Positions 18,516 to 27,276 of a stretch of DNA of 64,000 bases are shown in pieces (positions within the stretch are counted from its first letter, which is position 1; every line of letters starts with the position of its first letter). The translations under genes and the position numbers were made by a program. Below the pieces are notes generated by a model that was not told where the DNA came from, did no database searches, and saw only the letters and a program-made list of their open reading frames with translations. The stretch spans positions 3,968,001 to 4,032,000 of the forward strand of contig NZ_CP116034.1 of assembly GCF_027945075.1 (NCBI RefSeq), written 5' to 3'. The stretch is from Chryseobacterium sp. CY350. GTDB taxonomy: Bacteria; Bacteroidota; Bacteroidia; Flavobacteriales; Weeksellaceae.

Positions 18516-19169
18516 ATGTTAAGTAAAGAAGATATAGCAAAACGAATTTCCAAAGAAGTAAAAGACGGTTACTACGTCAACTTAGGAATCGGAATCCCGA
18601 CATTAGTGGCAAACTATGTTCCGGACAATCTTTCTGTAGAATTCCAAAGTGAAAATGGGGTTTTAGGAATGGGACCATTTCCTTTTGAGGGTGAAGAAGA
18701 TGCAGATATTATCAACGCGGGAAAACAGACGATTACGATTTTAGAAGGCGGTTCATTCTTTGATTCTGCTTTCAGTTTTGGGATGATCAGAAGCCAGAAG
18801 GTTGATTTAACCATTCTCGGAGCTATGGAAGTTTCAGAAAACGGAGACATAGCCAACTGGAAAATCCCCGGTAAAATGGTCAAAGGAATGGGCGGCGCAA
18901 TGGATCTCGTAGCTTCAGCTGAAAACATTATTGTCGCAATGATGCACGTAAATAAAGCCGGAGAAAGCAAAATCCTCAAAAAATGCACGCTTCCACTTAC
19001 AGGAATCAACTGTGTGAAAAAAGTAGTCACAGAATTGGCGGTTTTAGATGTAACGCCAGCCGGATTCAAACTAGTAGAAAGAGCTCCCGGAGTTTCCGTA
19101 GAACACATTATCAAATCTACAGAAGCAGATTTAATCATCGAAGGAGAAATTCCTGAAATGCAGTTTTAA
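18516..19169 (+). CDS. scoB: 3-oxoacid (succinyl-CoA) CoA-transferase subunit B
   Basis: A 217-residue beta subunit of the class I CoA-transferase. The catalytic glutamate is Glu46 in QSENGVLGMGP, which forms the acyl-glutamyl-CoA intermediate. LGIGIPTLVANYVP near residues 23-36 and the Gly-rich GKMVKGMGGAMDLV segment are also typical. It works with ScoA in cytosolic ketoacid metabolism. A strong terminator follows, closing the two-gene unit. Confidence 0.94.
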   Translation: MLSKEDIAKRISKEVKDGYYVNLGIGIPTLVANYVPDNLSVEFQSENGVLGMGPFPFEGEEDADIINAGKQTITILEGGSFFDSAFSFGMIRSQKVDLTILGAMEVSENGDIANWKIPGKMVKGMGGAMDLVASAENIIVAMMHVNKAGESKILKKCTLPLTGINCVKKVVTELAVLDVTPAGFKLVERAPGVSVEHIIKSTEADLIIEGEIPEMQF

Positions 19170-19174
19170 TAAAG

Positions 19175-19205
19175 CAAAAACCTTGTCAATTGACAAGGTT
19201 TTTTA
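19175..19205 (+). terminator. Rho-independent terminator of scoAB
   Basis: The palindrome CCTTGTCAATTGACAAGG (19181-19198) is flanked by A before and T after. The A flank means it could also act for transcripts from the right. Confidence 0.88.
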
Positions 19206-19406
19206 TTGTAAAAAATTAAACTCAAATTTCTACTGTTTGAAGCGCGAGAAAAATCTAAAAATTGAAAAACCAACGTTGAATTCGCGCAAGTTTAGAATTT
19301 TTAGCTTACACATTTTATTTTTAGCGAAGAGTTCTAAGTCTTGAATTTTTGTTTTTTTTGTTTCAAGATAAAAGAAAAGTTAATTGAATTTCACTTTACA
19401 AAAAAA

Positions 19407-20216
19407 CTATTTTCCGTCCTGCGCTCCAAAAACCTTTTGCAAAATACTTGTCGTTCTCATCGCCGGCGAATTTCTTATTCCGCTTTCTTTATCAGCAACC
19501 ATTTTAAAAACCCCGTTAATTGTTTCATTGGTAACGTATTCGTTTAAGTCGGTCGATACAGCATTTCCGGTTAAAGTATTGTACTTTGAAATTAATTGAG
19601 TCCAGACTTTATCAGCACCCACTTTTCCAAGAGAAGCCTTCACTTTTGGCTGAAAAGCGGTAAACAATTGGCTTTGGGTTTTTCCCTGAAGATAATTTGT
19701 TGCAGAATTATCACCTCCAAGCAAAATATTTTTTGCATCCGTAATCGTCATCGACGTAATTGCTTTCGTAAAGATCGGGGCAGATTCTGTCACTGCATCT
19801 TCGGCGGCTCTGTTGAGTAATTTTACACCCTGATCAGCAAGACTACCCAACCCGAATGCACGAAGTTTGGTGTCAATCACTCTTAATTTTTCGGGCATTA
19901 ATATTTTTACGGCTTCATTTTTCAGGAAACCATCGGTTACACCCAATTTTTTTACGCCTTCTGTTACGCCAAGACTTAAAGCTTCTTTCAATCCTGACGA
20001 GATCTGAGCTGAATTCAGACTGTTGATATTTACAGAAGGTGATTTTGGAGCAGTTGATGTTGTCGTAGTTGTACTTGTAGAGGTTTTGGTTTTCACCGGA
20101 TTGTTCAGATCGATGCCGGTCTGGTTTTTAACAGTAGATTTTATTACATCTAAAATCTGTGCTTGTGCAGAAACCGAGAACAATATTCCGGTTGCTAAGA
20201 GAAAAGTTTTTTTCAT
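19407..20216 (-). CDS. DUF4197 family exported protein
   Basis: A 269-residue protein with a signal peptide ending at AQA (about residue 19), a low-complexity Thr/Ser linker (about 42-60), and then a predominantly helical DUF4197 domain to the end. Recognisable family segments are SSGLKEALSLGVTEGVKKL and the later repeats containing TIT DAK and GV/FKMVADKE motifs. The domain is widespread in Bacteroidetes and Proteobacteria as a periplasmic protein; no function is established to my knowledge. It is convergent with scoAB and divergent from the GH20 gene. Confidence 0.85.
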   Translation of the reverse strand: MKKTFLLATGILFSVSAQAQILDVIKSTVKNQTGIDLNNPVKTKTSTSTTTTTSTAPKSPSVNINSLNSAQISSGLKEALSLGVTEGVKKLGVTDGFLKNEAVKILMPEKLRVIDTKLRAFGLGSLADQGVKLLNRAAEDAVTESAPIFTKAITSMTITDAKNILLGGDNSATNYLQGKTQSQLFTAFQPKVKASLGKVGADKVWTQLISKYNTLTGNAVSTDLNEYVTNETINGVFKMVADKESGIRNSPAMRTTSILQKVFGAQDGK

Positions 20217-20231
20217 CGTTTATTATTTATA

Positions 20232-20239
20232 CAAAATTA
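20232..20239 (-). promoter_or_regulatory. -7 promoter element of the DUF4197 gene (minus strand)
   Basis: On the minus strand the sequence is TAATTTTG, matching TAnnTTTG, 15 bases before the start codon. No TTG stands at a standard distance. Confidence 0.5.
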
Positions 20240-20322
20240 GATGTTTTGAAGCTGAAATAGTTAAACAATAGACCAAATTTTTCAGAAAAGAATTATATTC
20301 GCTAAAATCTAAAACCAAATCA

Positions 20323-22578
20323 ATGCTTCGATTTCTATTGATCTTTTCTTTATTATTTTCCGGTTTGTTTTATTCCCAAAGCAAATTAAATTTAATTCCA
20401 TTTCCGCAGAAAGTTGAATATCTGAAAGGCGAATTTGTCTTTCCGGAAGTATTAATTTTAGATGAAAATCTGCCAAAACAGGAAACCGAATATTTAAAGA
20501 AGAAACTAAAAGGAAATTTTAAATTTCAGAATTCCGGTAAGTCGGAATCTCATTTGATGTATATTTTATTGCAGGAATCTGCAAATTCGGAACAAAATAA
20601 GGAGTTTTATACGCTTGAAATTTCTCCAAAACAAATTTTAATTAAATCTTACACCAAACAAGGCTATTTTTTAGCAGTTCAAACGCTGATTCAGTTATTT
20701 GAAGAATTTGGTAACAATAAAAAGATACCGTCATTAAAAATTGAAGATCAGCCTAAATTTTCATGGCGCGGAATGCATCTTGATGTTTGCCGTCATTTTT
20801 TCACAGTAGACGAAGTAAAACAGTACATCGATTATCTGGCCATGTACAAATTGAATACTTTTCACTGGCATTTGACGGACGATCAGGGTTGGAGAATTGA
20901 GATTAAAAAATATCCTAAACTAACCCAAATCGGTTCAAAACGTAAAGAATCAATGATTGGAGCTTACGTTGATAATAAATTTGACGGAAAACCTTACGGA
21001 CCTTATTTTTATACTCAAGAACAAATAAAAGGAGTGGTAAAATATGCTCAGGATCGGCATATCACAGTAGTTCCGGAAATTGAAATGCCGGGCCACGCTT
21101 TGGCGGCTTTGTCTGCTTATCCCGAATTGGCGTGTACAAAAGGACCTTTCGAGCCAGCAACAAAATGGGGAGTTTTTGATGATGTTTTTTGTCCGAAAGA
21201 GGAAACTTTTACCTTTTTAGAAAATGTTTTGGATGAAGTGATGACACTTTTTCCGTCACAATATATTCACATCGGTGGTGACGAATGTCCCAAGACAAGA
21301 TGGAAGGAATGCGCTCATTGTCAGGATTTAATCAGAAAAAATAATTTAAAGGATGAACATGGTCTGCAAAGCTATTTTATTCACAGAATTGAAAAATATG
21401 TAAATTCTAAAGGACGAAAAATCATCGGCTGGGATGAGATTTTAGAAGGTGGATTAGCTCCAAACGCAGCTGTGATGAGCTGGACTGGCGTAAATGGCGG
21501 AATTGAAGCCGCAAAATCAAAACATTTTGCAGTAATGACTCCCGGTTCGTATTGCTATTTTGATCATTATCAGGGAGATCCTGCAACAGAACCTAATGCG
21601 TTTGGCGGTTTTACACCGTTGGATAAAGTCTACTCATACAATCCGATTCCGGGTGAATTAAATGAGGAACAGGCACAATATATTTTGGGAGTTCAGGCAA
21701 ATTTGTGGACAGAATATATACTTGATTTTAAACAGGTTCAGTATATGATTTTCCCAAGATTATTTGCGCTGTCAGAAGTCGGTTGGGGAACTTCAGAACC
21801 CAAAAATTATAAAGAATTTGAAAGCAGAGTAATTAATGAGTTCAAAGTTTTAGATAGATTAAACGTGAACTATGCCAAAAGTATTTATAACGTTTCCGGA
21901 AAAGTAATTCCTGATAAAAACGGAGCTTCTTATGAACTTTCAACTTCACAAAATCCAGACGGAATACGATATACTTTAGATGGAACAGAACCTGCAATGA
22001 ATTCTCAAATCTATCAAAATCCGATTCCGGTTTCAAAATCAATGACCATAAAATCGGCTTATTTTGAAAACAGACAATTAAAAAGTGCCGTTTCTTCTCA
22101 ACAATTTACAACTTCAAAAACTACAGGGAAAAGTATCAGTTTAGAGCAGCAACCCAGTGAAAACTATTCCTTTGGCGGTGCTTTTACTTTAGTTGACGGG
22201 ATCGTTGGAAATGTAAAACAGTTGGGAAAAACTTGGCTCGGTTTTCAGGGAAAAGATGTTGTTGCAACGATTGATTTAGGCGAAAAAACGAAATTCTCAG
22301 AAGTATATTTTAATACTTTAGAAAATAAAGGAAGCTGGATCCATCTTGCAAAATCTGCGCAGATTTTTATTTCTGATGACAATAAAAATTTTAAATTGAT
22401 CAAAGAAATCGGGAAAGAAGAAATTCAGAATGCAAAAGGTAAAATAAAAATAAATGTAGGAAATCAAAGTGCAAAATACATCAAAGTAAAAATAGAAAAC
22501 GCTGGAATTATTCCCGCAGGAAATCCCGGTGCAGACTCTAAGGCGTGGCTCTTTGTTGATGAAATTGGTGCGCTTTAA
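20323..22578 (+). CDS. Exported beta-N-acetylhexosaminidase, GH20
   Basis: A 751-residue glycosidase. A signal peptide (to about residue 19) precedes the GH20 N-domain (about 22-145), the catalytic barrel starting at FSWRGMHLDVCRHF, and C-terminal domains: a chitobiase-type C domain and a discoidin-like domain (about 600-750). The catalytic pair is Asp320-Glu321 in HIGGDECPK, which directs substrate-assisted cleavage of terminal GlcNAc or GalNAc. It begins a same-strand run with a glycosylasparaginase and a beta-mannosidase, which suggests use of N-glycans or other GlcNAc-bearing host glycans. Confidence 0.94.
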   Translation: MLRFLLIFSLLFSGLFYSQSKLNLIPFPQKVEYLKGEFVFPEVLILDENLPKQETEYLKKKLKGNFKFQNSGKSESHLMYILLQESANSEQNKEFYTLEISPKQILIKSYTKQGYFLAVQTLIQLFEEFGNNKKIPSLKIEDQPKFSWRGMHLDVCRHFFTVDEVKQYIDYLAMYKLNTFHWHLTDDQGWRIEIKKYPKLTQIGSKRKESMIGAYVDNKFDGKPYGPYFYTQEQIKGVVKYAQDRHITVVPEIEMPGHALAALSAYPELACTKGPFEPATKWGVFDDVFCPKEETFTFLENVLDEVMTLFPSQYIHIGGDECPKTRWKECAHCQDLIRKNNLKDEHGLQSYFIHRIEKYVNSKGRKIIGWDEILEGGLAPNAAVMSWTGVNGGIEAAKSKHFAVMTPGSYCYFDHYQGDPATEPNAFGGFTPLDKVYSYNPIPGELNEEQAQYILGVQANLWTEYILDFKQVQYMIFPRLFALSEVGWGTSEPKNYKEFESRVINEFKVLDRLNVNYAKSIYNVSGKVIPDKNGASYELSTSQNPDGIRYTLDGTEPAMNSQIYQNPIPVSKSMTIKSAYFENRQLKSAVSSQQFTTSKTTGKSISLEQQPSENYSFGGAFTLVDGIVGNVKQLGKTWLGFQGKDVVATIDLGEKTKFSEVYFNTLENKGSWIHLAKSAQIFISDDNKNFKLIKEIGKEEIQNAKGKIKINVGNQSAKYIKVKIENAGIIPAGNPGADSKAWLFVDEIGAL

Positions 22579-22635
22579 TTCAAATTAAATATTTAAAATT
22601 TATTATTACATTTAAATTAGCTTCAACTGACAGAT

Positions 22636-23631
22636 ATGAATTCAAGAAGAAAATTTTTAAAAACTACAGGAATATTATCTTCCGCTTTATTGCTGAATCC
22701 TTTAGATTTAATTGCTAAAGAAATTCCTGAAAATGATAATACGTTGGTCAATAAGCCAATTGTGCTTTCAACCTGGAATTTTGGTTTAAAAGCCAACGAA
22801 GAAGCCTGGAAGATTTTAAGTAAAAACGGAAGAGCTTTGGATGCAGTCGAAAAAGGCGTTCGTCTGGTAGAAAATGACCCCACAGAAAGAAGTGTTGGTT
22901 ATGGAGGCCGTCCAGACAGAGATGGTAGAGTGACTTTGGATGCCTGTATTATGGATGAAAATTATAACATCGGATCGGTTGCAGCTTTAGAAAATATTAA
23001 AAATCCTATTTCTGTTGCAAGAGCAGTGATGGAAAAAACACCACACGTCATGTTGGTCGGTAGCGGAGCGTTACAATTTGCAGTTTCACAGGGTTTTAAG
23101 AAAGAAAATATTCTTACGGCAGAATCTGAAAAAGAATGGAAAGATTGGTTAAAAGACAGCAAATATCAGCCGATTGTTAATATTGAAAATCACGATACCA
23201 TCGGAATGATTGCGTTGGATGCGCAGGGAAATCTCTCAGGAGCATGTACAACCAGCGGAATGGCTTTCAAAATGCATGGAAGAGTAGGAGATTCTCCAAT
23301 CATTGGTGCGGGTTTATTCGTTGATAATGAGGTTGGTGCAGCGACGGCGACTGGTCACGGAGAAGAAGTCATCAGAACAGTAGGAACGCATTTGGTAGTT
23401 GAACTGATGAGACAGGGGAGAAATCCGCAACAGGCTTGTAAAGAAGCGGTTGAGAGAATTGTAAAGATTACCAAAAAAAGAAATAAAAATTTAAAAGATA
23501 TTCAGGTCGGTTTTATTGCTTTAAATAAAAAAGGAGAATACGGTTCGTATTGTATTCAGGACGGATTTAGTTTTGCGGTGTATGACCAAAAAGGAAATCG
23601 TCTTGAAAAACCAGATTTTGCTTTGAAATAA
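22636..23631 (+). CDS. N4-(beta-N-acetylglucosaminyl)-L-asparaginase (glycosylasparaginase)
   Basis: A 331-residue N-terminal nucleophile hydrolase that cuts the GlcNAc-Asn bond left after protein and glycan have been trimmed. It is made as a precursor that self-cleaves before the nucleophile, Thr188 in the motif HDTIG (His186-Asp187-Thr188). The leader NSRRKFLKTTG followed by a hydrophobic stretch looks like a twin-arginine (Tat) signal, so it is probably exported folded. The best-studied bacterial enzyme comes from the related Elizabethkingia (Flavobacterium) meningoseptica. It follows the GH20 gene by 57 bases and precedes cutC by 28. Confidence 0.94.
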   Translation: MNSRRKFLKTTGILSSALLLNPLDLIAKEIPENDNTLVNKPIVLSTWNFGLKANEEAWKILSKNGRALDAVEKGVRLVENDPTERSVGYGGRPDRDGRVTLDACIMDENYNIGSVAALENIKNPISVARAVMEKTPHVMLVGSGALQFAVSQGFKKENILTAESEKEWKDWLKDSKYQPIVNIENHDTIGMIALDAQGNLSGACTTSGMAFKMHGRVGDSPIIGAGLFVDNEVGAATATGHGEEVIRTVGTHLVVELMRQGRNPQQACKEAVERIVKITKKRNKNLKDIQVGFIALNKKGEYGSYCIQDGFSFAVYDQKGNRLEKPDFALK

Positions 23632-23659
23632 GATTTAAAAAATTGATATAATAAGATAA

Positions 23660-24322
23660 ATGTTTTTAGAAATAGCCACTTTTGACATCACTTCCGCCGA
23701 AATAGCCTTAAATTCTGTTGCCGATAGAATTGAATTCTGTGCCGACATCAACGCTGGTGGAATCACGCCCGATCTCGAAGAACTGAGATATTTAAAAGAA
23801 AAATATTCGAAACCGATTCATGTGATGATCCGTCCGGTCGGCGGAGGTTTTCTTTATTCAGATTCAGAATTTATGCAGATGCAGAGAGATATTGTTGAAT
23901 TTTCAAAAGCTAAGGCAGACGGTTTTGTTTTTGGGATTTTAGACGAAAATCAGGAAATCGATTATGAAAAGAACCGACTTTTAGTTGATTTGGCAAACGG
24001 CAAAACCTGCGTTTTTCACCGGGCTATCGACAGAACTAAAGATATTTTTGATTCGACAGAAAAATTAATCGACTTAGGTTTTAAAGAAATCCTGACTTCC
24101 GCCGGCGAAAATTCAGCAATGGAAGGAAAAGAGAACTTGAAGAAGCTTGTTCAAAAGTATTCTGATGACATCAAAATCCTGATTGGTGGTGGAGTTCGTT
24201 CCAATAATATTTCGGAACTGAAAAATGCAACCAATGGGAAATATTTTCATTCTTCGGCGGTTTTATCATATGAATCGTTTGCCAATGCAGAAGAAATTAA
24301 AAGATTGAAAGTTAATTTGTAA
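23660..24322 (+). CDS. cutC: CutC family protein (copper homeostasis protein CutC)
   Basis: A 220-residue single-domain TIM-barrel protein of the CutC family. Segments such as DRIEFCADINAGGITPD, VMIRPVGGGFLYS, FHRAIDRTKD and ILIGGGVRSNN match its conserved loops. CutC was first linked to copper tolerance in E. coli, but that link has been questioned and a biochemical activity is not settled. Its place between a glycosylasparaginase and a beta-mannosidase hints at a role in sugar or glycan metabolism here, which is inference. There is no signal peptide, so it is cytosolic. Confidence 0.9.
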   Translation: MFLEIATFDITSAEIALNSVADRIEFCADINAGGITPDLEELRYLKEKYSKPIHVMIRPVGGGFLYSDSEFMQMQRDIVEFSKAKADGFVFGILDENQEIDYEKNRLLVDLANGKTCVFHRAIDRTKDIFDSTEKLIDLGFKEILTSAGENSAMEGKENLKKLVQKYSDDIKILIGGGVRSNNISELKNATNGKYFHSSAVLSYESFANAEEIKRLKVNL

Positions 24323-24342
24323 GATAGATGTAAAATTAGTAG

Positions 24343-24737
24343 TTGAAAAGCTTTAGAAGAAGTTTTAACGCAAAGATTTATTTTCAACATGGAGGTGCCG
24401 CTTTAGAAGTCCACAAAACAATAGGAGTCGGCTTACTCGAAATTGTCTACGAAGTTACTCTGGCTTATGAATTAAAAGAGCTTGGATTTAAAGTTAAAAA
24501 TCAATCAATACTTCCTTTAAAATATAAAAATGAAATAATTGATAATGCTTACAGAAAAGATTTGATAGTCGAAGATAAAGTAATTATTGAGATAGAATCA
24601 GTTTTAGAATTACATCCAGTATTTATTCGCAGGTTTTGACTTATTTAAAATTAACCACTATCAAATTAGGTCTATTGATCAATTTTAATGCACTATTAAT
24701 TAAGGACGGAATTCACAGAATTGTAAACAAATTATAG
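24343..24737 (+). pseudogene. GxxExxY protein gene, frameshifted
   Basis: The first frame reads a GxxExxY-family core (AALEVHKTIGVGLLEIVYE, later YRKDLIVEDKVIIEIESV) but stops at 24639 after 98 codons. Adding one base between 24627 and 24628 lets the frame continue as IAQVLTYLKLTTIKLGLLI and on to IHRIVNKL, with its stop at 24735-24737 directly before the next gene's ATG. That is the normal end of the family, so a one-base deletion is the simplest cause. The N-terminus (TTG start, HGGAALEV) is also atypical, so further decay is possible. Function of the family is unknown. A sequencing error cannot be excluded. Confidence 0.85.
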
Positions 24738-27221
24738 ATGAGTAAAATTTTCCTTTTTGCTTTCATTTTTATCCAAAATCTAATTTTTTCTCAAAATTCG
24801 GAACGCAATTTATCGTCTGAAAAATGGCAGTTTAAAAATTCGAAAGATAATGAGTGGCTTTCTGCCACAGTTCCGGGAACTGTTCATTTAGATTTGATGA
24901 ACAATAAAATTATTCCCGATCCTTATAAAGATGAAAACGAAAAGAAAGTTCAGTGGATTGAAAATGAAGATTGGGATTATCAGACATCATTTATCGTTTC
25001 AGAAAACGAATTAAAAAATCAGAATATTGATCTAATTTTTAACGGATTAGATACGTTTTCCGAAATTTATCTCAACGGAAAACTGTTGAAGAAGACAGAT
25101 AATATGTTCAGGAAATGGGAAATTCCGGTAAAGGCAAATTTAAAAGCCGGAGAAAATATTTTGCAGATCAAATTCAGATCTGCGGTGAATATCGGAAAAG
25201 AACTGGCAAAAAAAGTTCCTTTTACCATGCCCGAATCACCACGAAGTTTTGTGCGAAAAGCGCAGTATCAGTTTGGTTGGGATTGGGGACCAAGATTGGT
25301 AACCGCAGGAATCTGGAAGGATGTTAAGTTGAATTTCTGGAATAATGCCAAGCTTAAAAATGTCAAAATCGAGCAGAAAAATATATCGGAACAACTTGCA
25401 AACTTAATTTTCTACACAGAAGTTTTTGTTGAAAAAGAAGGGAAATATCATGTGGGCATTAACAGTAATTTCAAAGATTATAATTTAACAAAAGGCAAAA
25501 ATGTAATAGAAATTCCGTTTGATATTAAATATCCAAAATTATGGCAACCTAATGGTTTTGGAGCAGCTTATACGTATCAATTTGCAGTTTCTATTTTTCA
25601 GAATGATACAATTCTTGATCAGAAACTTCTTGAAACTGGTCTGCGAACTGTAGAATTAATTCAGGAAAAAGACGAGAAAGGAAAATCTTTCTATTTTAAG
25701 GTCAATGGAAATCCTATGTATGCAAAAGGAACCAATTGGATTCCCGGTGATAGTTTTTCGCCAAGAATGACCAAAGAAAAGTATCAGAAACTCATCAAAG
25801 ACTGCAAAGATGCCAATATGAATATGATTCGCGTTTGGGGTGGTGGAATTTATGAAGACGATGAGTTTTATAAAGCCTGCGACGAAAACGGAATTTTGGT
25901 GTGGCAGGATTTTATGTTTGCCGGCAGTTTTTATCCGTCAGACGACGATTTTTTAAATAATGTGAGAGAAGAGGTCAAAGATCAGGTCAACCGACTTCAA
26001 AATCATCCGTCGATTGCTTTGTGGTGTGGAAATAATGAAATTGATGAAGCTATCGTCAATTGGGGTTATCAGAAACAATTTAACTATACAAAAGACGATT
26101 CTTTACAGGTTTGGAAAGATTATAAGAAGCTTTTTCATGCCGTAATTCCGGATGCTTTAGAGAAAAATTTAACTTCAGAAAAAAACATTTACTGGCCAAC
26201 TTCACCATCAATTGGTTGGGGTCACAAAGAAAGTTTAACGGAGGGCGATTCTCATTATTGGGGTGTTTGGTGGGGCGAATTTCCTTTTGAAATCTACAAT
26301 GAAAAAGTTCCGAGATTTGCTTCTGAATACGGTTTTCAGGGAATGCCGAGTTTAGAAACAGTAAAATCAATGTTTTCACAAAACCCTGATTTAAGTTTAG
26401 AAAATTCTGTCATTAAAGCTCATGAAAAAAATGCCCGCGGTTTTCATATTATTGATGAATACATGAAGCGTGATTATATTGTTCCGGTAGATTTTGTGAA
26501 ATATAATTATGTTTCTCAGTTGCTTCAAGCACGCGGAATGCAGATTGCGATTGAAGCGCATCGTCGTGCAAAACCTTACAATATGGGAACCTTATATTGG
26601 CAACTCAACGATTGCTGGCCGGTAATTTCTTGGTCTTCAATTGATTATCTGGGAAATTGGAAGGCTTTACATTATCAGGTGAAACGAAGTTTTGAAAACC
26701 AGGTGATTTTAACGGAAGAAAAAGACGGAGATTTGAACTTTTTTGCCGTTAATGACGGAATAGAAAACTTTGAAGATGTGTCTGTTAATATTCAGGTTGT
26801 AAGGTTTGACGGTAAAATATTAAAAGAAATTTCAACCGTTCCCGTTGGAAAAAAATTAGAAGAAATTGTACAATTTGACCCGATTAAAATTGAAAGTTTA
26901 ACCCATGATTCGGATAAAAATGAAGTTTTTTTGAAATTAACTTTAAAAGATAAAAATGAAAATAGTATTGCCGAAAACCATCATTTCTTTTCCAAACCGA
27001 AAGATTTAAAACTCGCAAAACCAAACATTAAAGTCAGAAAAGTGTCGTCAACAGAAATCGAAATTTCTACCGATCTTTTGGCAAAAGATGTTTATTTAAT
27101 GGGCGAAAAACATTTCAGTGATAACTTTTTTGATCTGCTACCGAAAACTTCAAAAAGAATTAAGCTTTCAAAACCTTCAGAAAATGTGGAAGTGATGAGT
27201 TTGTGGGATACAATGAAATAA
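24738..27221 (+). CDS. Exported beta-mannosidase, GH2
   Basis: An 827-residue glycoside hydrolase family 2 enzyme with a signal peptide (to about residue 19), a sugar-binding N-domain, Ig-like middle domain and TIM-barrel. The acid/base residue is Glu434 in GNNEIDEA and the nucleophile Glu530 in FASEYGFQG. The segments QYQFGWDWGPRLVTAGIW and WGGGIYEDDEFY mark the beta-mannosidase branch. It should remove terminal beta-mannose, for example the Man-beta-1,4-GlcNAc link of N-glycan cores, fitting the nearby GH20 and glycosylasparaginase. Its ATG directly follows the stop of the broken GxxExxY gene. Confidence 0.93.
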   Translation: MSKIFLFAFIFIQNLIFSQNSERNLSSEKWQFKNSKDNEWLSATVPGTVHLDLMNNKIIPDPYKDENEKKVQWIENEDWDYQTSFIVSENELKNQNIDLIFNGLDTFSEIYLNGKLLKKTDNMFRKWEIPVKANLKAGENILQIKFRSAVNIGKELAKKVPFTMPESPRSFVRKAQYQFGWDWGPRLVTAGIWKDVKLNFWNNAKLKNVKIEQKNISEQLANLIFYTEVFVEKEGKYHVGINSNFKDYNLTKGKNVIEIPFDIKYPKLWQPNGFGAAYTYQFAVSIFQNDTILDQKLLETGLRTVELIQEKDEKGKSFYFKVNGNPMYAKGTNWIPGDSFSPRMTKEKYQKLIKDCKDANMNMIRVWGGGIYEDDEFYKACDENGILVWQDFMFAGSFYPSDDDFLNNVREEVKDQVNRLQNHPSIALWCGNNEIDEAIVNWGYQKQFNYTKDDSLQVWKDYKKLFHAVIPDALEKNLTSEKNIYWPTSPSIGWGHKESLTEGDSHYWGVWWGEFPFEIYNEKVPRFASEYGFQGMPSLETVKSMFSQNPDLSLENSVIKAHEKNARGFHIIDEYMKRDYIVPVDFVKYNYVSQLLQARGMQIAIEAHRRAKPYNMGTLYWQLNDCWPVISWSSIDYLGNWKALHYQVKRSFENQVILTEEKDGDLNFFAVNDGIENFEDVSVNIQVVRFDGKILKEISTVPVGKKLEEIVQFDPIKIESLTHDSDKNEVFLKLTLKDKNENSIAENHHFFSKPKDLKLAKPNIKVRKVSSTEIEISTDLLAKDVYLMGEKHFSDNFFDLLPKTSKRIKLSKPSENVEVMSLWDTMK

Positions 27222-27276
27222 ATAAAATATTGCAGTTCTCTTCAGAAACAATTAATTTTACATTTTAATTTTCCCT

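Noticed and set aside
18614..19138. Long antisense open frame in scoB
   Set aside because: It lies fully inside scoB, whose catalytic Glu and full length are intact; no independent signal.
24343..24639. Intact 98-residue GxxExxY protein
   Set aside because: The family's C-terminal third continues in another frame to 24737, so the short frame is a truncation.
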